From contig NZ_PJAU01000054.1 of NCBI RefSeq assembly GCF_002836255.1, positions 124,001 through 188,000 of the forward strand: a DNA stretch of 64,000 bases, written 5' to 3'. Below the pieces are notes generated by a model, which saw only the letters and a list, made by a program, of their open reading frames with translations, was not told where the DNA came from and did no database searches. Positions 54,845 to 64,000 of the stretch are shown here, one piece after another. The translations under genes were made by a program, and so were the position numbers. The DNA is from Colwellia sp. 75C3. GTDB lineage: Bacteria > Pseudomonadota > Gammaproteobacteria > Enterobacterales > Alteromonadaceae. Numbering within the stretch: the stretch's first letter is position 1; each line of letters starts with the position of its first letter.

Positions 54845-56647
54845 CTATTGAGTTAATTTCTGCCATGCTTTTACCGCGTCAGTTTGACCATTCTGCGCTT
54901 TAATATAAAGATTCAGCAGTTTCAATTCATTACTTTGTCTTGCTTCTATCGGCTTAGCGAGCACTTCAATTAAAGATATGCCCGTTTGCTGACTGCTGGC
55001 TTTAAAATACGCTTTAAAGTCACTAACGCTAGTACATGTTTCGCTTTGACCTTGATACGCTTTGACTAAGCTGTGCACATTAAACTCACTATCATTACAG
55101 TGATAAATAGCGCCATCACCACTTTTCCCTAAGTGGAAAATATTATTACGCATATAAATAATGGTGACGTCTGACTTGTCCTTTAAGAAGTGAATAAGTT
55201 CATTGAGCTGAAAATGAAAACCACCGTCACCAATAATTACCACCGCACGCTCGTCTATTTCATCTGACTTTATCCGCTGAGCAACAACTCTGGCATAAGG
55301 TAATGCTGTGCCCATAGCACCATACCAAGGATTAGTAAGCCATGAGCGACCCAGTGTTGATTGACGAACTTTTAAGCTGTAACTGGCAAAGTATGAATTA
55401 CCCACTTCAGGCAAATAAACGTAGGTACTGGCATCTTGGGCTTGTAAGTCATTGAGTGTTTGCGCCAAGTTATTAAAATCGATGTCATCATCACCTTTAG
55501 CTAATGACTCATCGTTCACGTTTATTTCTGACGGCTCTGTAAACGTAAAAGCGGTGATATCTTGTTCCAATAAACGCTCAAAGATAACGAGAAGATCCTT
55601 TTCTAACAATGATCCTCCTTTTAATAAGGTTTTATTCTCAAAGCACTCAATTTTATGAGTCCCCGTGCCAAAGGCAATATTACTGTCTTGCGGAAAAATA
55701 CTGGTCGCCACATCAATAACATAATCAACTTGTTGCTCAATATATTCTCGGCCAGCGGTTTGCGTGAAAATACCATTATAAGCACCTAAACACAGTGGTT
55801 TATATTCATCAAACAAGCCTTTAGCAAACCAAGTAGTGGCATAAGGAATATTAAATTTTTCAGCGAAGCTAATGATTAAGTCTTTAAGTTTTTCATTGTG
55901 CTTTAAGCGATCGCCTAAGTAGAGCAATGGCGCCTTAGCTTGGGCCAATTTATCCAGAATATTATCAACAATTAACTCGGTACCCGCTAAAATATTACTG
56001 CCGCAACAAATATTATCTAAGGTTTTTGGTAACTTGATAGGTTGGGTTTTAGCAAAAACTTGATCTCGTGGTACTTCAATAAAAACGGGCTGCTTATTCT
56101 TATAAGCCTCACTAACAATTTGATAAAAACGTTGTCCGGCAATATTAGGATGACCTTCTACTCGCTGCCCTTGTAGACGCTCTACTCGCATACCTAAGGC
56201 AGAAAAAGCTTCTAAAGCATTATCGTACTCAGTTTTCCATGAAGCATTAGGGTGAATGGTATGGTGAATAGCAACTTGATTCACTTCACTTTCAGCTGGT
56301 GCTCCTGAAATAAAAACTACCGGTAAACCTTCAGTTACCGCCAATGCTGCAGCACTAGTACAAGGTAAGCTGCCCACCATATAGGTCGTTAAGCAAAAAC
56401 CCATACCGTCGACTTCAGCCTGAGCACACGCTGAAAACCCGGCATGCATCTCATTACTCGAAGGGTTAATTTGAATGCCCTCGCCTTGCTCATTAACACC
56501 AAGCGCAGCAATTAAATTTGCCGCAAAATCGCCACCAACACCATAAATGTGTTGACCGCCAAAAAAGCGAATAACATCGCTCATGGTTTCGCCTAAGGTA
56601 GGTAATTGTTCATTGTAAGCTTTGCCAAAATTCATTTCATACGACAT
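54845..56647 (-). CDS. ThDP-dependent 2-keto acid decarboxylase (pyruvate/indolepyruvate decarboxylase family)
   Basis: 600 residues. N-terminal ThDP domain with the activating Glu66 in SSNEMHAG and the paired His128-His129 in AIHHTIH, which distinguishes pyruvate/indolepyruvate/phenylpyruvate decarboxylases from acetolactate synthases. The C-terminal ThDP/Mg site is GDGGFHFQLNELIHFLKD...MRNN. It converts a 2-keto acid to an aldehyde and CO2 in the cytosol. Strong AAGGAGAG ribosome site. The preferred substrate cannot be read; an FNR-like palindrome upstream suggests low-oxygen use. Confidence 0.88.
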   Translation of the reverse strand: MSYEMNFGKAYNEQLPTLGETMSDVIRFFGGQHIYGVGGDFAANLIAALGVNEQGEGIQINPSSNEMHAGFSACAQAEVDGMGFCLTTYMVGSLPCTSAAALAVTEGLPVVFISGAPAESEVNQVAIHHTIHPNASWKTEYDNALEAFSALGMRVERLQGQRVEGHPNIAGQRFYQIVSEAYKNKQPVFIEVPRDQVFAKTQPIKLPKTLDNICCGSNILAGTELIVDNILDKLAQAKAPLLYLGDRLKHNEKLKDLIISFAEKFNIPYATTWFAKGLFDEYKPLCLGAYNGIFTQTAGREYIEQQVDYVIDVATSIFPQDSNIAFGTGTHKIECFENKTLLKGGSLLEKDLLVIFERLLEQDITAFTFTEPSEINVNDESLAKGDDDIDFNNLAQTLNDLQAQDASTYVYLPEVGNSYFASYSLKVRQSTLGRSWLTNPWYGAMGTALPYARVVAQRIKSDEIDERAVVIIGDGGFHFQLNELIHFLKDKSDVTIIYMRNNIFHLGKSGDGAIYHCNDSEFNVHSLVKAYQGQSETCTSVSDFKAYFKASSQQTGISLIEVLAKPIEARQSNELKLLNLYIKAQNGQTDAVKAWQKLTQ

Positions 56648-56956
56648 ATCATTGCTCTCCTTAAAGTTTATCGCACTACTTTAAAGGCTCGAAAAACAAG
56701 CAATATGATTAAGATCATATTATCTGATCTTTAGGGTAAATCACTGTTGGGATAGGTGTGCAGGCTTTTGTACAGATTTTGTAAAGGTGACGTTTTGAAT
56801 AGCTATTAGCAGCGCCTTGATAAAATTTTACCAAGTAAGAGGAAACTGAGGCAGAAGATAAATTAAGGGGATAAATTAACTAAAGTGATAAGGAATGTTC
56901 ACCAATCAATACAATAAACATTCCTATGAAAGATAACAATAGAATTTTAGCTGAGA
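56648..56956. other. 309-bp intergenic region upstream of the decarboxylase gene
   Basis: Carries the decarboxylase promoter with the palindrome at 56702-56721. The remainder, toward 56956, is the downstream tail of the methyltransferase gene. No ORF. Confidence 0.5.
56702..56721 (-). promoter_or_regulatory. FNR-like palindrome upstream of the decarboxylase gene
   Basis: AATATGAT-TAAG-ATCATATT is a perfect 8-bp inverted repeat with a 4-base spacer. Its core ATGAT-N4-ATCAT differs from the FNR consensus TTGAT-N4-ATCAA only at the outermost base of each half. It lies 55 bp before the start codon. Confidence 0.45.
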
Positions 56957-57712
56957 CTAAATTTTCTCAAACAACATAACAAAACGATCAGTCTTGCGAC
57001 GTAACTCTGGAACAAAAACTAACTTGGAATGATCATCGTTATTATTTTCTAATATTTTTGATGTTTTAATTAACTTGAAACCACGTTTTTCTAAATCGGT
57101 TTTAACAAATGCACTATCAATTCTATGCAGTGATTTAACATCACGAATACCACTTTTGTCTTCGGCATCATGGTCAATAACTAATAACTTACCGCCCTTC
57201 TTCAGTGATTTAAGCACTTGTGGTATCACTTCATCAGCAGTGAAGTTCCAGCCCTCTTCTTTGAAGAACATGTCATGAAAACCTAGTACCAAAAAAGCAC
57301 TATCATAGGTGTTTTCGTTAAGTTTTAAGTTCTCTGCTTCACTCAGTAAATAAGTCACATTTTCTAGTCTGTCGTTAGCAAGTCTTACTTCCAGTGATTT
57401 TTCTGCATATTTAAGATAGGCCTTAGGAATTTGTAAGGTTACTGCGCCTTTATCACCCACCACGCGAGATAACAATTCAGAGTAATAGCCACCGCCAGCC
57501 AACAAATCGAGTACTTTGTCTCCTTTTTTAACGCCGACAAAGTCGATCACTTGTGCAGGTTTTCTGCCATTATCTTGCTGGCTATCGTCATCACTTCTTC
57601 CTGATAAATCGAGTGAACCGGCTAAGAGTGGCGCACTAAAAGCCAGTAAACTCATGGCCGAAAGTGCAGCTAATTTAGCGGTGACTTTACCTTGAAATTT
57701 CTTCGTGATCAT
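56957..57712 (-). CDS. SAM-dependent methyltransferase fold with an export signal
   Basis: 251 residues from ATG 57712 with AGGG upstream. The first 32 residues form a clear signal peptide (basic start, LAALSAMSLLAFSAPLLAGS). The rest is a class I methyltransferase fold: VLDLLAGGGYYSELLS (SAM-binding glycine loop, about 80-95), and GGKLLVIDHDAED. SAM is not normally available outside the cytosol, so either the protein acts in the periplasm on an unusual cofactor or the export signal is a membrane anchor. Similar predicted exported proteins exist in Alteromonadales; the substrate is unknown. Confidence 0.75.
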   Translation of the reverse strand: MITKKFQGKVTAKLAALSAMSLLAFSAPLLAGSLDLSGRSDDDSQQDNGRKPAQVIDFVGVKKGDKVLDLLAGGGYYSELLSRVVGDKGAVTLQIPKAYLKYAEKSLEVRLANDRLENVTYLLSEAENLKLNENTYDSAFLVLGFHDMFFKEEGWNFTADEVIPQVLKSLKKGGKLLVIDHDAEDKSGIRDVKSLHRIDSAFVKTDLEKRGFKLIKTSKILENNNDDHSKLVFVPELRRKTDRFVMLFEKI

Positions 57713-57919
57713 TGTTATATCCCTAACGATTATTAAAGCGCTTACGTAAGTCATTTAAAGTTAAATAACTTACTAAATATCACCATGACATGAATGGACA
57801 ACGCTTGAAGTAAGCTGACAGTCTATAACAGAGTTTACTTGAGGCAATAAATAACTTGTTTCAAAATATGTAACAATCCTGTAAATGCCTTTGTTGCAGG
57901 CATTATTACAGGTATTGTT

Positions 57920-59203
57920 TTAGTGCAGATTAGGGCTAGGAAGAACTTCGATACGATTACGACCATTTTCCTTGGCTAAATACATGGCTTTATCAGCATC
58001 ATTGATCAGTTCGTCTAAGCTTTTGTGTTGTTCATTGAGCATACAAATGCCAATACTTAACGTAACACTGATTGCTTTACCGTCCATTGACAAACAGTGC
58101 TTAGCTAATGAGTGCTGTATACGATTAGCCGTTTCAATGCCCCCCGCTATGTCGCAGTTTGGTAAAACGATAATAAACTCCTCTCCTCCATATCGCGCTA
58201 AAAAATCAATGTCACGTATCTCTTGATCACAAATCTTGCAAATATGTGTTAACACCTCATCACCAAATAAGTGACCAAATTCATCATTAACCTTTTTAAA
58301 TAAATCGCAATCTAATAGTAATAACGTTAATTTGCTTTTATTTCTGATTGCGCGCGAGAATTCCATATTGGCACGTTCAAACAGTGCGCGTCGATTGGCG
58401 ACTTTCGTCAGCGGGTCAGTATTTGATAACTGCTCTAACACATGCGTTCTATCCTCAACTATTTTTTTCATCATCGTTAGGGAAACAGTAGACTCACTGA
58501 GCTTTTCATTCATATGATTGAATGCTTCCGCAATGCTATCAAACTCTTGAGAGTGATGAGAAAGCTTTATCTTTTGATAATCACCACCGCTGTTTTCTTC
58601 AAAAGCACGCTTAACTTCATTCAGTGATTTTCTTACTATATTGGTCAAGCTAAAAGCACCTAATAACAAAGCAAGTATACTGGCAATAGAGACTGAAATG
58701 ATAAATAGAGCCTCACTCTCCATGGTGTTGTAGATATCTTTTTTCGCAATGGCTGACAGCTGTAATGAATCAGAACGAATGGCTTCTAGCTGAATCATCA
58801 ATCTTGCTTTTAGATGTTTCTTAATTGCTTCGCTAGCATGTTTTAGTTTATTTTTGTTTATCAGGGTGAACAGGCTTTTTAAGCTTTCATTTTGACTTTG
58901 AAGACTAATTTGGATGGTATGTTGTTGTACCGTTAAATTCGGTGACAATTTGAGTAAGCTGGTTAGTTTTAGCTGTAAGCTTTGCCACTGATGAAGACTA
59001 TAGTTACTGTCATAAATATTATCATTGGCAACCAACTGTTTTAATTTATTAGTTTGGTTAGTTAGCTGCTGTCCGTAATTATCACGACTAAAAGCAAGGT
59101 CTAACGATTGTGATGACCAAATGACGCTGCCAACCAACAGAACAAATAAGAAGCAGCAACTTAGGGCAAAAAAGAATATCCGTTGCAAAAGACTTATATT
59201 CAT
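57920..59203 (-). CDS. Membrane diguanylate cyclase (HAMP-GGEEF)
   Basis: 427 residues. Helix 1 about 8-30, a periplasmic four-helix-like region (35-165), helix 2 about 170-190, a HAMP-like segment (about 190-245) and a GGDEF domain (about 255-425). The active site is ARYGGEEF, and an inhibitory I-site RDID lies five residues before GGEEF, so product inhibition is expected. It makes cyclic di-GMP from two GTP. The start is 11 bases after the stop of a solute-binding protein gene, so the two are co-transcribed and the binding protein may feed a signal into the periplasmic domain. Confidence 0.92.
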   Translation of the reverse strand: MNISLLQRIFFFALSCCFLFVLLVGSVIWSSQSLDLAFSRDNYGQQLTNQTNKLKQLVANDNIYDSNYSLHQWQSLQLKLTSLLKLSPNLTVQQHTIQISLQSQNESLKSLFTLINKNKLKHASEAIKKHLKARLMIQLEAIRSDSLQLSAIAKKDIYNTMESEALFIISVSIASILALLLGAFSLTNIVRKSLNEVKRAFEENSGGDYQKIKLSHHSQEFDSIAEAFNHMNEKLSESTVSLTMMKKIVEDRTHVLEQLSNTDPLTKVANRRALFERANMEFSRAIRNKSKLTLLLLDCDLFKKVNDEFGHLFGDEVLTHICKICDQEIRDIDFLARYGGEEFIIVLPNCDIAGGIETANRIQHSLAKHCLSMDGKAISVTLSIGICMLNEQHKSLDELINDADKAMYLAKENGRNRIEVLPSPNLH

Positions 59204-59214
59204 ATCAACTTCCT

Positions 59215-60216
59215 TTAATGAGGGATACTCACAGCGTCGGGGATAACTTGCAACAAGGCTCTACTATCAATAAATCGCTCAACATTAGGGACTTCATTAA
59301 ATTGACTCATTTGTGTCGCAATCGCCCAAACAGCCTGTGATTTAACACTTAATAGTAAAGACTGATTTAAGCCTAGTTTGAAAATATAATCAGGCCATAC
59401 CCAGTCAATAAACTCAGCCGAAAGCTGGAGTTCATTCATTACAATTTTTTTAGACTTAGCTGGATACGAGGCAATATAATCAATGGCAATACTCAGCCCC
59501 TGAATAACGCATTTTGCTTTTTCGACCAGTAAATTATCTGCCTTTGCTGAAATCAAATTAAAGCTTAAGGTATTCAGACCTTTAGTTTTGTGTACTTTAA
59601 CTATATCGTGGAGTAATTGAGCACTTTTAAATCCAAAGGGCTCCCAAGGAACAAAGGTATCAATTTCATTATTTATAAAACCATTCACTAACTGCTCTGG
59701 TTTGTAATGATAAAGCTTTACATCTTCTGTTGTTAAACCTTCAAGTGCTAACAAATTACTTAAAAAATATTCACTTGCGGTTCCCTTAGTAACGCCTATT
59801 TTTCTTCCTTTTAAATTTATCGCTGAATTTATTTTTTCTGAGGCTCTGGTGATGAGTTTGACGTCGTTGTCTGATTGAACAAACATAGCATGAGTAACAA
59901 ATGCCCTGCTTGCTAAGCTCTTAAAGGCAATAACTGAGTCAGAACTGGTACCAAAATCAGCGTCACCATTCATTACTTTAGCAAAGGCCCTTTGCCCACC
60001 AACAACCTCGTCAAATTCAACATCGACACAAGTTCCGTCAAAGGCACCTATAGCCTTAGCCACATAGAAAGGGCTAGATAATGGCGTTTTTGAAACAGCA
60101 ATAATTACCGGATATTTTGGCGGCTGCCAACGATATTCAAAATTTAAATAAAACAAGCCTGCGCCAATCAATACAAGCAGTGTGACCAAAGACAACGAGA
60201 GGGCTTTTTTAATCAA
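59215..60216 (-). CDS. Membrane-anchored NMT1/SsuA-type solute-binding protein
   Basis: 333 residues. An uncleaved-looking N-terminal hydrophobic segment (about 5-24) and a periplasmic binding protein of type 2: VIIAVSKTPLSSPFYVAKAIGAFDG, DADFGTSSDSVIAF, GRKIGVTKGTASEYFLSNLLALEG and FVPWEPFGFKS. These match proteins binding thiamine precursors, sulfonates or nitrate. No permease or ATPase gene is nearby. Its partner is the diguanylate cyclase gene 11 bases downstream, so it is more likely a ligand sensor than part of a transporter. Confidence 0.85.
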   Translation of the reverse strand: MIKKALSLSLVTLLVLIGAGLFYLNFEYRWQPPKYPVIIAVSKTPLSSPFYVAKAIGAFDGTCVDVEFDEVVGGQRAFAKVMNGDADFGTSSDSVIAFKSLASRAFVTHAMFVQSDNDVKLITRASEKINSAINLKGRKIGVTKGTASEYFLSNLLALEGLTTEDVKLYHYKPEQLVNGFINNEIDTFVPWEPFGFKSAQLLHDIVKVHKTKGLNTLSFNLISAKADNLLVEKAKCVIQGLSIAIDYIASYPAKSKKIVMNELQLSAEFIDWVWPDYIFKLGLNQSLLLSVKSQAVWAIATQMSQFNEVPNVERFIDSRALLQVIPDAVSIPH

Positions 60217-60336
60217 AATAATTAATACACATTAATACGCATTACTTGAGTATAGAAAACTTTATACTTTTTGGATCATTGTACTGATTATTAAATGTTT
60301 ATCTGTGCTTTATCCTACAATTTCAGTAAATGATGA

Positions 60337-61554
60337 CTAGAAAAATGCCTGTATGCCCGTTTGTGCTCGCCCTAATATCAGTGCATGCACATCATGTGTT
60401 CCTTCATACGTATTAACCGCTTCAAGATTCATTACATGTCGAATGATATGAAATTCATCACTAATACCGTTACCGCCATGCATGTCTCGTGCTTGTCTGG
60501 CAATGTCTAACGCTTTACCGCATGAATTACGTTTGATCAACGAGATAGCTTCAGGGGCTAAATTACCACAGTCCATTAAGCGCCCTGCTTGTAAACAAGC
60601 CAGCAGTCCTATGGTGATCTCAGTTTGCATATCAGCGAGTTTCTTTTGAATGAGCTGAGTCGCCGCTAGGGGTTTACCAAATTGCTCTCGGTCTAAAGTA
60701 TATTGACGTGCTCCATGCCAACAAAATTCAGCAGCACCTAATGCGCCCCAAGCAATGCCATAACGTGCTTTATTCAAGCAACCAAAAGGCCCTGATAAAC
60801 CACTTGCCTTAGGTAGCATATTTTCTGCCGGCACAAAAACATCTTCCATGACTATTTCACCGGTGATAGAGGCACGCAGCGAGAACTTACCTTCAATTTT
60901 TGGTGCGGATAAACCTGCCATGCCTTTTTCAAGAATAAAACCTTTGATGACACCTGCTAACTTTGCCCAAACGATAAATACATCTGCAATGGGTGAATTA
61001 GTAATCCACATTTTACTGCCATTAAGTTGATATCCGCCGTCAACCACAATTGCTTTAGTCGCCATACTGGCAGGATCTGACCCTGAGTTAGGCTCAGTTA
61101 AGCCAAAGCAGCCGATATACTCGCCGGTTGCTAACTTAGGTAAATATTTCATTTTTTGTGACTCGCTGCCATAAGCATGGATAGGATGCATGACCAATGA
61201 CGATTGCACACTCATCGCGCTGCGATAACCGCTATCCACTCTTTCAACTTCGCGAGCAATCAAACCATAGCTAACATAGTTAATACCTGCACAGCCATAT
61301 TTCTCTTCAATGGTCGCGCCCAGTAAACCAAGCGCACCAAATTCTTTCATAATTTCAACGTCAAACTTTTCATGTCTATTAGCTAATAAAATACGTGGCA
61401 TGAGTTTTTCTTGGCAATACTGATGCGCAGTATCGCGTAGTAAGCGTTCTTCTTCAGATAACAGTGATTCAAGCATTAAAGGGTCTTGCCAATTGAAATG
61501 TACTTTTTTTACTTTGGCTGTTTGCTTGGTTTTGCTGACGTTGATATTTGACAT
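60337..61554 (-). CDS. gcdH: Glutaryl-CoA dehydrogenase
   Basis: 405 residues. Acyl-CoA dehydrogenase fold: [16 protein letters not shown] binds FAD/substrate, [16 protein letters not shown] follows, and the catalytic base is the Glu in [20 protein letters not shown], a pattern specific to glutaryl-CoA dehydrogenases. It oxidatively decarboxylates glutaryl-CoA to crotonyl-CoA in lysine and tryptophan catabolism. AGGTAA precedes the ATG. Other genes of the pathway are not in the window. Confidence 0.93.
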   Translation of the reverse strand: MSNINVSKTKQTAKVKKVHFNWQDPLMLESLLSEEERLLRDTAHQYCQEKLMPRILLANRHEKFDVEIMKEFGALGLLGATIEEKYGCAGINYVSYGLIAREVERVDSGYRSAMSVQSSLVMHPIHAYGSESQKMKYLPKLATGEYIGCFGLTEPNSGSDPASMATKAIVVDGGYQLNGSKMWITNSPIADVFIVWAKLAGVIKGFILEKGMAGLSAPKIEGKFSLRASITGEIVMEDVFVPAENMLPKASGLSGPFGCLNKARYGIAWGALGAAEFCWHGARQYTLDREQFGKPLAATQLIQKKLADMQTEITIGLLACLQAGRLMDCGNLAPEAISLIKRNSCGKALDIARQARDMHGGNGISDEFHIIRHVMNLEAVNTYEGTHDVHALILGRAQTGIQAFF

Positions 61555-61705
61555 AAAATTTACCTAAAAAAAGGATAGGGACGTTATAGCTAAAATAGTA
61601 ATGGAAAGCTTTCACAAGTCAATCCAATGAAGACGGCATCATGCGATAGAACAATAAAATGGCTTCAGCTAGCGGATTAATTTAATAAAAAAGTATTACT
61701 TACAC

Positions 61706-61738
61706 TTTCTGACAGCTAGCTGACAGTTTTTCGACACT
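61706..61738 (-). promoter_or_regulatory. Three Pho-box-like 11-bp repeats
   Basis: On the minus strand the sequence reads AGTGTCGAAAA, ACTGTCAGCTA, GCTGTCAGAAA: three consecutive 11-bp units, two with a perfect CTGTCA. This is the arrangement of PhoB boxes. It is 151 bp upstream of gcdH in the orientation usual for PhoB, and 89 bp upstream of the TonB-dependent receptor in reverse orientation. Confidence 0.5.
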
Positions 61739-61827
61739 TAGGTTACTGATTTATACATACGTGTACGGCAAAATAAGTCCATATAAATAGACATCACCAT
61801 CGAAAACATAGCCATGGATAGCCAAAA

Positions 61828-63912
61828 ATGAAAAAAACATCAATCACGCGCATAGCAAGTTCGATTTTACTCTTTATCGCCGCACTGCCTCTAACTGCAA
61901 TGGCGGAAAACGAATCAAAAGACAAAGCTATAGTTGCGACGAATAAAACAACAGATAAAGATATTGAGGTGATAGAAGTGACTTCAAAACGTAATCAAGC
62001 TAATAGTGAGATGACCGAGCAAACTGAGCAGTTAATGAGTGTTGCCGGCATAGGTAATGATCCGTTAAGTGCCGTATATAGTTTACCTGGTATTGTTTAT
62101 GCTGGCGGTGATACGGGTTCACCAGCAGTACGTGGTTCTTCCCCTGATGACAATGCATTTTATATTGATGACATACAAGTTGGTTATATTTTCCATTTGT
62201 TTGGCGACAGTATTTTTAATGAAAATCTTATTCAAGATTTTAGTTTGCACCCTGCAGCTTTTGGCAGTGAGTACGGCAATGCTACCGGTGGCGTTTTTGA
62301 TGTGCAACTGCGTGATCCTCGCCAGCAAGAAATTGAGACTACCATTGATTTAAGTATGCTTAAAAGTGGTTTTATGGTCGAAGGTGAAACGTTTGAAGAC
62401 CAGGCGTTCTACCTGTCCTATCGTCGTAGTCAGATTCATTTATTTTTACCTGAAGGTGAGGAAGATGAAGGATATACCATATTTAAAGCACCGATAAGTG
62501 AAGATTACCAAGGTAAATACCAATGGCTAATAGGTGACGCTCATAAGCTTACGTTCAGTGCCTCTGGTGCGAGTGATACTGGCGGCATAAATATATCTGA
62601 AGAATCAGAAGAAGGTAAAATTGACCCAGATAGTGTTGGTGATTTGAAAATAACAACCAAGTTTGATAGTCAAAGTCTTTCTTGGCAATATTATGGCGAC
62701 GAAGAAAAAATCATGCAGCTGGTTGCTGGCCATACGGTCAACACAACAGATCAAATGTTTGGACAAGGTCAATTTATCAAAGTTGATGAAGAAATATATA
62801 ACCTGCGTTTTTCATCTCAAATTACTTGGCTTGAAGGTCATAAATTAGGATTTGGACTGGATTACAGTAAAGCCGATGTTGATTACAGCTTTGATATTAT
62901 CCCTTATTACTGCACTGAAAATGATGCCGATTGTAATGAAAAAAAAGGGGACCGTATTCAAGATGTTGCCAACCTAACCGATGAAGACATAGCCATTTAT
63001 GTTCATGATATTTGGCAATTGAGTGATAACTGGCAGTTAACCGCTGGTCTTCGAGCGGAACGCAATGATTATACCGAACAAGACTTTATTCACCCTAGGC
63101 TTGCTCTTGATTGGTTTGTTGCCGATGGCTTAACCATTAAAGCAAAAGCAGGTACTTATAGCCGCTTTCCTGATGTCGATACTGCGTTAAATAAATTAGG
63201 TAATCCAAATATTAAATCTCCCCAAGCAACGCATTATTCATTAGGTGTAGATTATGATTTAAACGGTATTTGGTTCACCTCACTTGATATCTACCATAAA
63301 GAATTAACTGAGTTACCACGTTCTGTTGATGAAAACTCAGCCGAAGAAGATTTTGATGCGCACTACACCAACGATACTTCAGGCGATGCACAAGGGGTTG
63401 AATGGTTAGTTAGGCATGAACGTAATAATGGCTGGTTTGGTTGGGCATCGTTAAGTTGGTCACAAAGTCAACGTACTGATGATTTAACTAATATTAGTGC
63501 CGACTACTACCTGGATACGCCTTTAGTTGCAAACGTTGTCGTTAACTATGAGCTAAATGAGCGCTGGGATTTTGGTTTACGTTTCACCCTTCGTAGCGGT
63601 GCAAAGTACACACCTATCGTTGGTTTACGTGAAAACCCTGACTATGAAGACCACTTTTTACCTGATTATGGCGAGCTAAACGCAAAAACCTTACCTGTTT
63701 ATCATCGCTTAGATCTAGAAGCTAATTACAAAACGAAGTATTGGGGTTACGATGCAAAATGGACATGGGCAATTATTAACGCGATGGCGCAAAAAAATGT
63801 CTCTGGTTATTACTATGAGCCAAGTGATAACGATACGTTAACTGAATACAATATTTCAGGCGAAGAGGATATTGGCGTATTTCCTTATGTCGGTTTAAAG
63901 ATGTCTTTTTAG
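61828..63912 (+). CDS. TonB-dependent outer membrane receptor
   Basis: 694 residues. Signal peptide about 1-26 (ends AMA), a TonB-box-like IEVIEVTSKR, then a plug domain (about 55-165: PLSAVYSLPGIVYAGGDTGSPAVRGSSPDDNAFYIDDIQVGY) and a beta-barrel ending VGLKMSF with a terminal aromatic. It imports a large or scarce nutrient across the outer membrane using TonB/ExbBD energy. The substrate is unknown; no siderophore genes are nearby. Three Pho-box-like repeats in its promoter region raise the possibility of phosphate-dependent control. Confidence 0.93.
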   Translation: MKKTSITRIASSILLFIAALPLTAMAENESKDKAIVATNKTTDKDIEVIEVTSKRNQANSEMTEQTEQLMSVAGIGNDPLSAVYSLPGIVYAGGDTGSPAVRGSSPDDNAFYIDDIQVGYIFHLFGDSIFNENLIQDFSLHPAAFGSEYGNATGGVFDVQLRDPRQQEIETTIDLSMLKSGFMVEGETFEDQAFYLSYRRSQIHLFLPEGEEDEGYTIFKAPISEDYQGKYQWLIGDAHKLTFSASGASDTGGINISEESEEGKIDPDSVGDLKITTKFDSQSLSWQYYGDEEKIMQLVAGHTVNTTDQMFGQGQFIKVDEEIYNLRFSSQITWLEGHKLGFGLDYSKADVDYSFDIIPYYCTENDADCNEKKGDRIQDVANLTDEDIAIYVHDIWQLSDNWQLTAGLRAERNDYTEQDFIHPRLALDWFVADGLTIKAKAGTYSRFPDVDTALNKLGNPNIKSPQATHYSLGVDYDLNGIWFTSLDIYHKELTELPRSVDENSAEEDFDAHYTNDTSGDAQGVEWLVRHERNNGWFGWASLSWSQSQRTDDLTNISADYYLDTPLVANVVVNYELNERWDFGLRFTLRSGAKYTPIVGLRENPDYEDHFLPDYGELNAKTLPVYHRLDLEANYKTKYWGYDAKWTWAIINAMAQKNVSGYYYEPSDNDTLTEYNISGEEDIGVFPYVGLKMSF

Positions 63913-64000
63913 TTAACTCGAAACATAGTGTTGAAGTTTACTTACACTTTTTAAACAATAAAATGACTAGTTAGGCACAAGTCGCATTTACAGCGTGGTA

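Overview
The window reads as a chromosomal segment of a marine gammaproteobacterium of the order Alteromonadales, most like Colwellia or a close relative. This is judged from protein style, AT-rich DNA, the ribD-nrdR-glyA and bolA/yajG/ampG neighbourhoods, FabV as enoyl reductase, an S46 peptidase, and C-terminal sorting signals of the PEP-CTERM and GlyGly-CTERM types. No rRNA, tRNA, CRISPR array, prophage or complete insertion sequence was seen. The assignment to a genus is inference, since no search could be run.

Layout. 1-4342: riboflavin genes and nrdR on the minus strand (ribBA fragment, ribE, ribD, nrdR), then glyA, separated from nrdR by a 121-bp imperfect inverted repeat. 4858-9661 (minus): an ECF sigma factor with a coupled membrane protein (probable anti-sigma), a NatAB-like ABC exporter and a secreted alpha/beta-hydrolase. 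9981-12783: a 72-residue EF-hand protein, a hemolysin III/TrhA-like protein, fabV and bolA. 12934-17770 (plus): rlmG, yajG, a periplasmic cyclophilin, a hypothetical gene and ampG, with two unlisted-size small ORFs abutting ampG on each side. 17937-23656: an HDOD protein, yacL, an FAH-family hydrolase, a hemerythrin/DUF2249/NnrS-like operon suggesting nitric oxide or oxygen stress, and a FadL-type porin with a FadR-like operator. 23797-29048 (minus): argR with an ARG box, then a porin, imelysin and di-haem oxidoreductase group typical of Fur-controlled iron loci, interrupted by a 258-bp MITE-like element. 29442-36403: secreted S46 and M16 peptidases and several small membrane or secreted proteins.

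The most distinctive region is 37055-52940. It contains a beta-propeller sensor histidine kinase, a PEP-CTERM protein whose sorting tail is out of frame, an OmpR-family response regulator, a 90-residue protein holding only a histidine-kinase DHp domain, a 3508-residue multi-domain surface protein ending in a GlyGly-CTERM signal, and a 55-residue ORF. Three promoters inside the block carry the same tandem 11-bp motif (TGCATATTCAC then TGCATATTG), the geometry expected for an OmpR-family regulator. The block is bounded on both sides by related short hairpin elements in opposite orientation. I infer a self-contained signalling and surface-display module that was probably acquired as a unit.

53385-63912 is mostly minus strand: a phytanoyl-CoA dioxygenase-like enzyme, a P-loop kinase-like protein, a ThDP-dependent 2-keto acid decarboxylase with an FNR-like palindrome upstream, a methyltransferase carrying a signal peptide, a solute-binding protein coupled to a GGEEF diguanylate cyclase, glutaryl-CoA dehydrogenase, and a plus-strand TonB-dependent receptor. 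Three Pho-box-like 11-bp repeats lie between the last two genes.
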